The notes under the pieces were generated by a model. That model was not told the DNA's origin. It made no database searches and saw nothing but the letters and a program-made list of their open reading frames with translations. Positions 8,496 through 9,160 of a DNA stretch of 9,160 nt are shown piece after piece. Both the position numbers and the translations under genes were made by a program. Each line of letters opens with the position of its first letter. Position 1 is the first letter of the stretch. The stretch is from NCBI GenBank assembly GCA_903889845.1, contig CAISZB010000226.1:1-9160 (forward strand), written 5' to 3'. Origin of the DNA: an uncultured Verrucomicrobium sp. (lineage in GTDB: Bacteria; Verrucomicrobiota; Verrucomicrobiia; Methylacidiphilales; GAS474).

Positions 8496-8999
8496 TCACC
8501 CCCGCCGCTCGCGGAAAAATTGACGCAGCAGGGCGAGGGATTCCTCCGACCGGAAGCCGGGGGTGACGAGGCAGGTGTGGTTGAGGCCCTTCACGTCGAG
8601 GAGGTTGAAGGCCCCGCCCAGGGCCCCGGCCTTCGGATCGACGACGCCGTAGACGACGCGCCGCAGCCGGGTGTGGACGATGGCCCCGGCGCACATGGGG
8701 CAGGGCTCCTTCGTGACGTAGAGGGTACAGTCGGTCAGCCGCCAGTCGCCGACGGCCTCCTGGGCCTGGGTGAGGGCGATCATCTCCGCATGGGCGGTGG
8801 CGTCCTTCAGCAGCTCCACCTGGTTGTGGGCGCGGGCGATGACCTGCCCCTCCCGGACGATGACGGCCCCGACGGGAACCTCCTCCTTCGCCCCGGCCTT
8901 CCGCGCCTGGCGGAGAGCCTCCTCCATGAAGCGCTCGTCGGAGAAGACGTCTTCCGGCTCGGGGAAGGAGGTGTCGTCGTTGTCCCTCGGTTGGATCAT
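8496..8999 (-). CDS. tadA: tRNA-specific adenosine deaminase (adenosine-34 to inosine)
   Basis: This 167-residue protein is a zinc-dependent deaminase that converts wobble adenosine 34 to inosine in tRNA-Arg(ACG), allowing one tRNA to read several Arg codons; it acts in the cytoplasm as a homodimer. The cytidine/deoxycytidylate-deaminase fold is complete. VPVGAVIV starts the core. Zn ligand His70 and proton-shuttle Glu72 lie in TAHAEMIAL, and Zn ligands Cys100 and Cys103 in EPCPMCAGAI. The later phrase VVYGVVDPKAGALGGAFNLL and the helix ending LRQFFRERRG are typical of TadA rather than of other deaminases. Length is close to the family norm, with an acidic ~15-residue N-terminal extension. 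The start is ATG at 8999-8997; the next Met (residue 25) would cut into the first helix. No Shine-Dalgarno is seen. The stop is at 8498-8496, convergent with the integrase. Confidence 0.96.
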   Translation of the reverse strand: MIQPRDNDDTSFPEPEDVFSDERFMEEALRQARKAGAKEEVPVGAVIVREGQVIARAHNQVELLKDATAHAEMIALTQAQEAVGDWRLTDCTLYVTKEPCPMCAGAIVHTRLRRVVYGVVDPKAGALGGAFNLLDVKGLNHTCLVTPGFRSEESLALLRQFFRERRG

Positions 9000-9160
9000 C
9001 GGACGATGTATAGCATAGGGGGGGGGAATTGAATAAGGGGGATTGTGGGGGGGCGCGAATGGCCTTGCGGCCCTTCGGGACCGGGTAGAATCGCTTACGC
9101 TTCCCTGTACCGCTCCATGCCCACCGCGCGTTTGTAGGCTTCTGAGGGGTGCCCCCTCAG

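Overview
The window looks like a high-GC, Gram-negative environmental bacterium that degrades polysaccharides. The most likely group is the Verrucomicrobiota (an Opitutales-like member), with Lentisphaerota or Planctomycetota as alternatives. This rests on a beta-strand-repeat surface protein ending in a PEP-CTERM sorting signal, several CAZyme genes packed in one operon without SusC/SusD, and an integrase whose motifs resemble my recollection of the solitary integrases common in that phylum. No rRNA or marker gene in the window fixes the taxonomy.

Positions 1-6748 hold four co-directional plus-strand genes with almost no gaps: the 3' part of a PEP-CTERM surface protein, a secreted clan GH-A glycosidase with two N-terminal carbohydrate-binding-like domains, a heparinase II/III-type polysaccharide lyase, and a GH43-type glycosidase with a C-terminal beta-sandwich. 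The junctions are a 4-base GTGA overlap, a 6-base gap and a zero-base gap, which is strong evidence for one transcript with coupled translation. The first two products carry export signals and the last two do not. I infer a two-step pathway: a surface-exposed glycosidase cuts a large, probably uronic-acid-containing polymer, and imported oligosaccharides are finished in the cytoplasm by the lyase and the GH43 enzyme. The substrate cannot be read from the sequence.

Positions 6749-7235 are a junk-like spacer. It contains a four-copy 8-bp tandem repeat that supplies the GH43 stop codon, an imperfect hairpin, a possible minus-strand gene remnant, and an 11-bp direct repeat just ahead of the next gene. 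Positions 7236-8342 encode a tyrosine-recombinase-like protein. It keeps the Tyr, one Arg and the beta-hairpin Lys, but appears to lack the first catalytic Arg and has a short N-terminus, so it may be inactive or domesticated.

Positions 8343-8495 separate the convergent integrase and tadA genes and hold two clean hairpins plus short direct repeats. The tadA gene (tRNA adenosine deaminase) lies on the minus strand at 8496-8999 and is clearly intact. Upstream of tadA are three long G runs, a possible promoter placed so close that the mRNA could be leaderless, and what may be the last codons of another minus-strand gene ending in a perfect 8-bp inverted repeat at the window edge.
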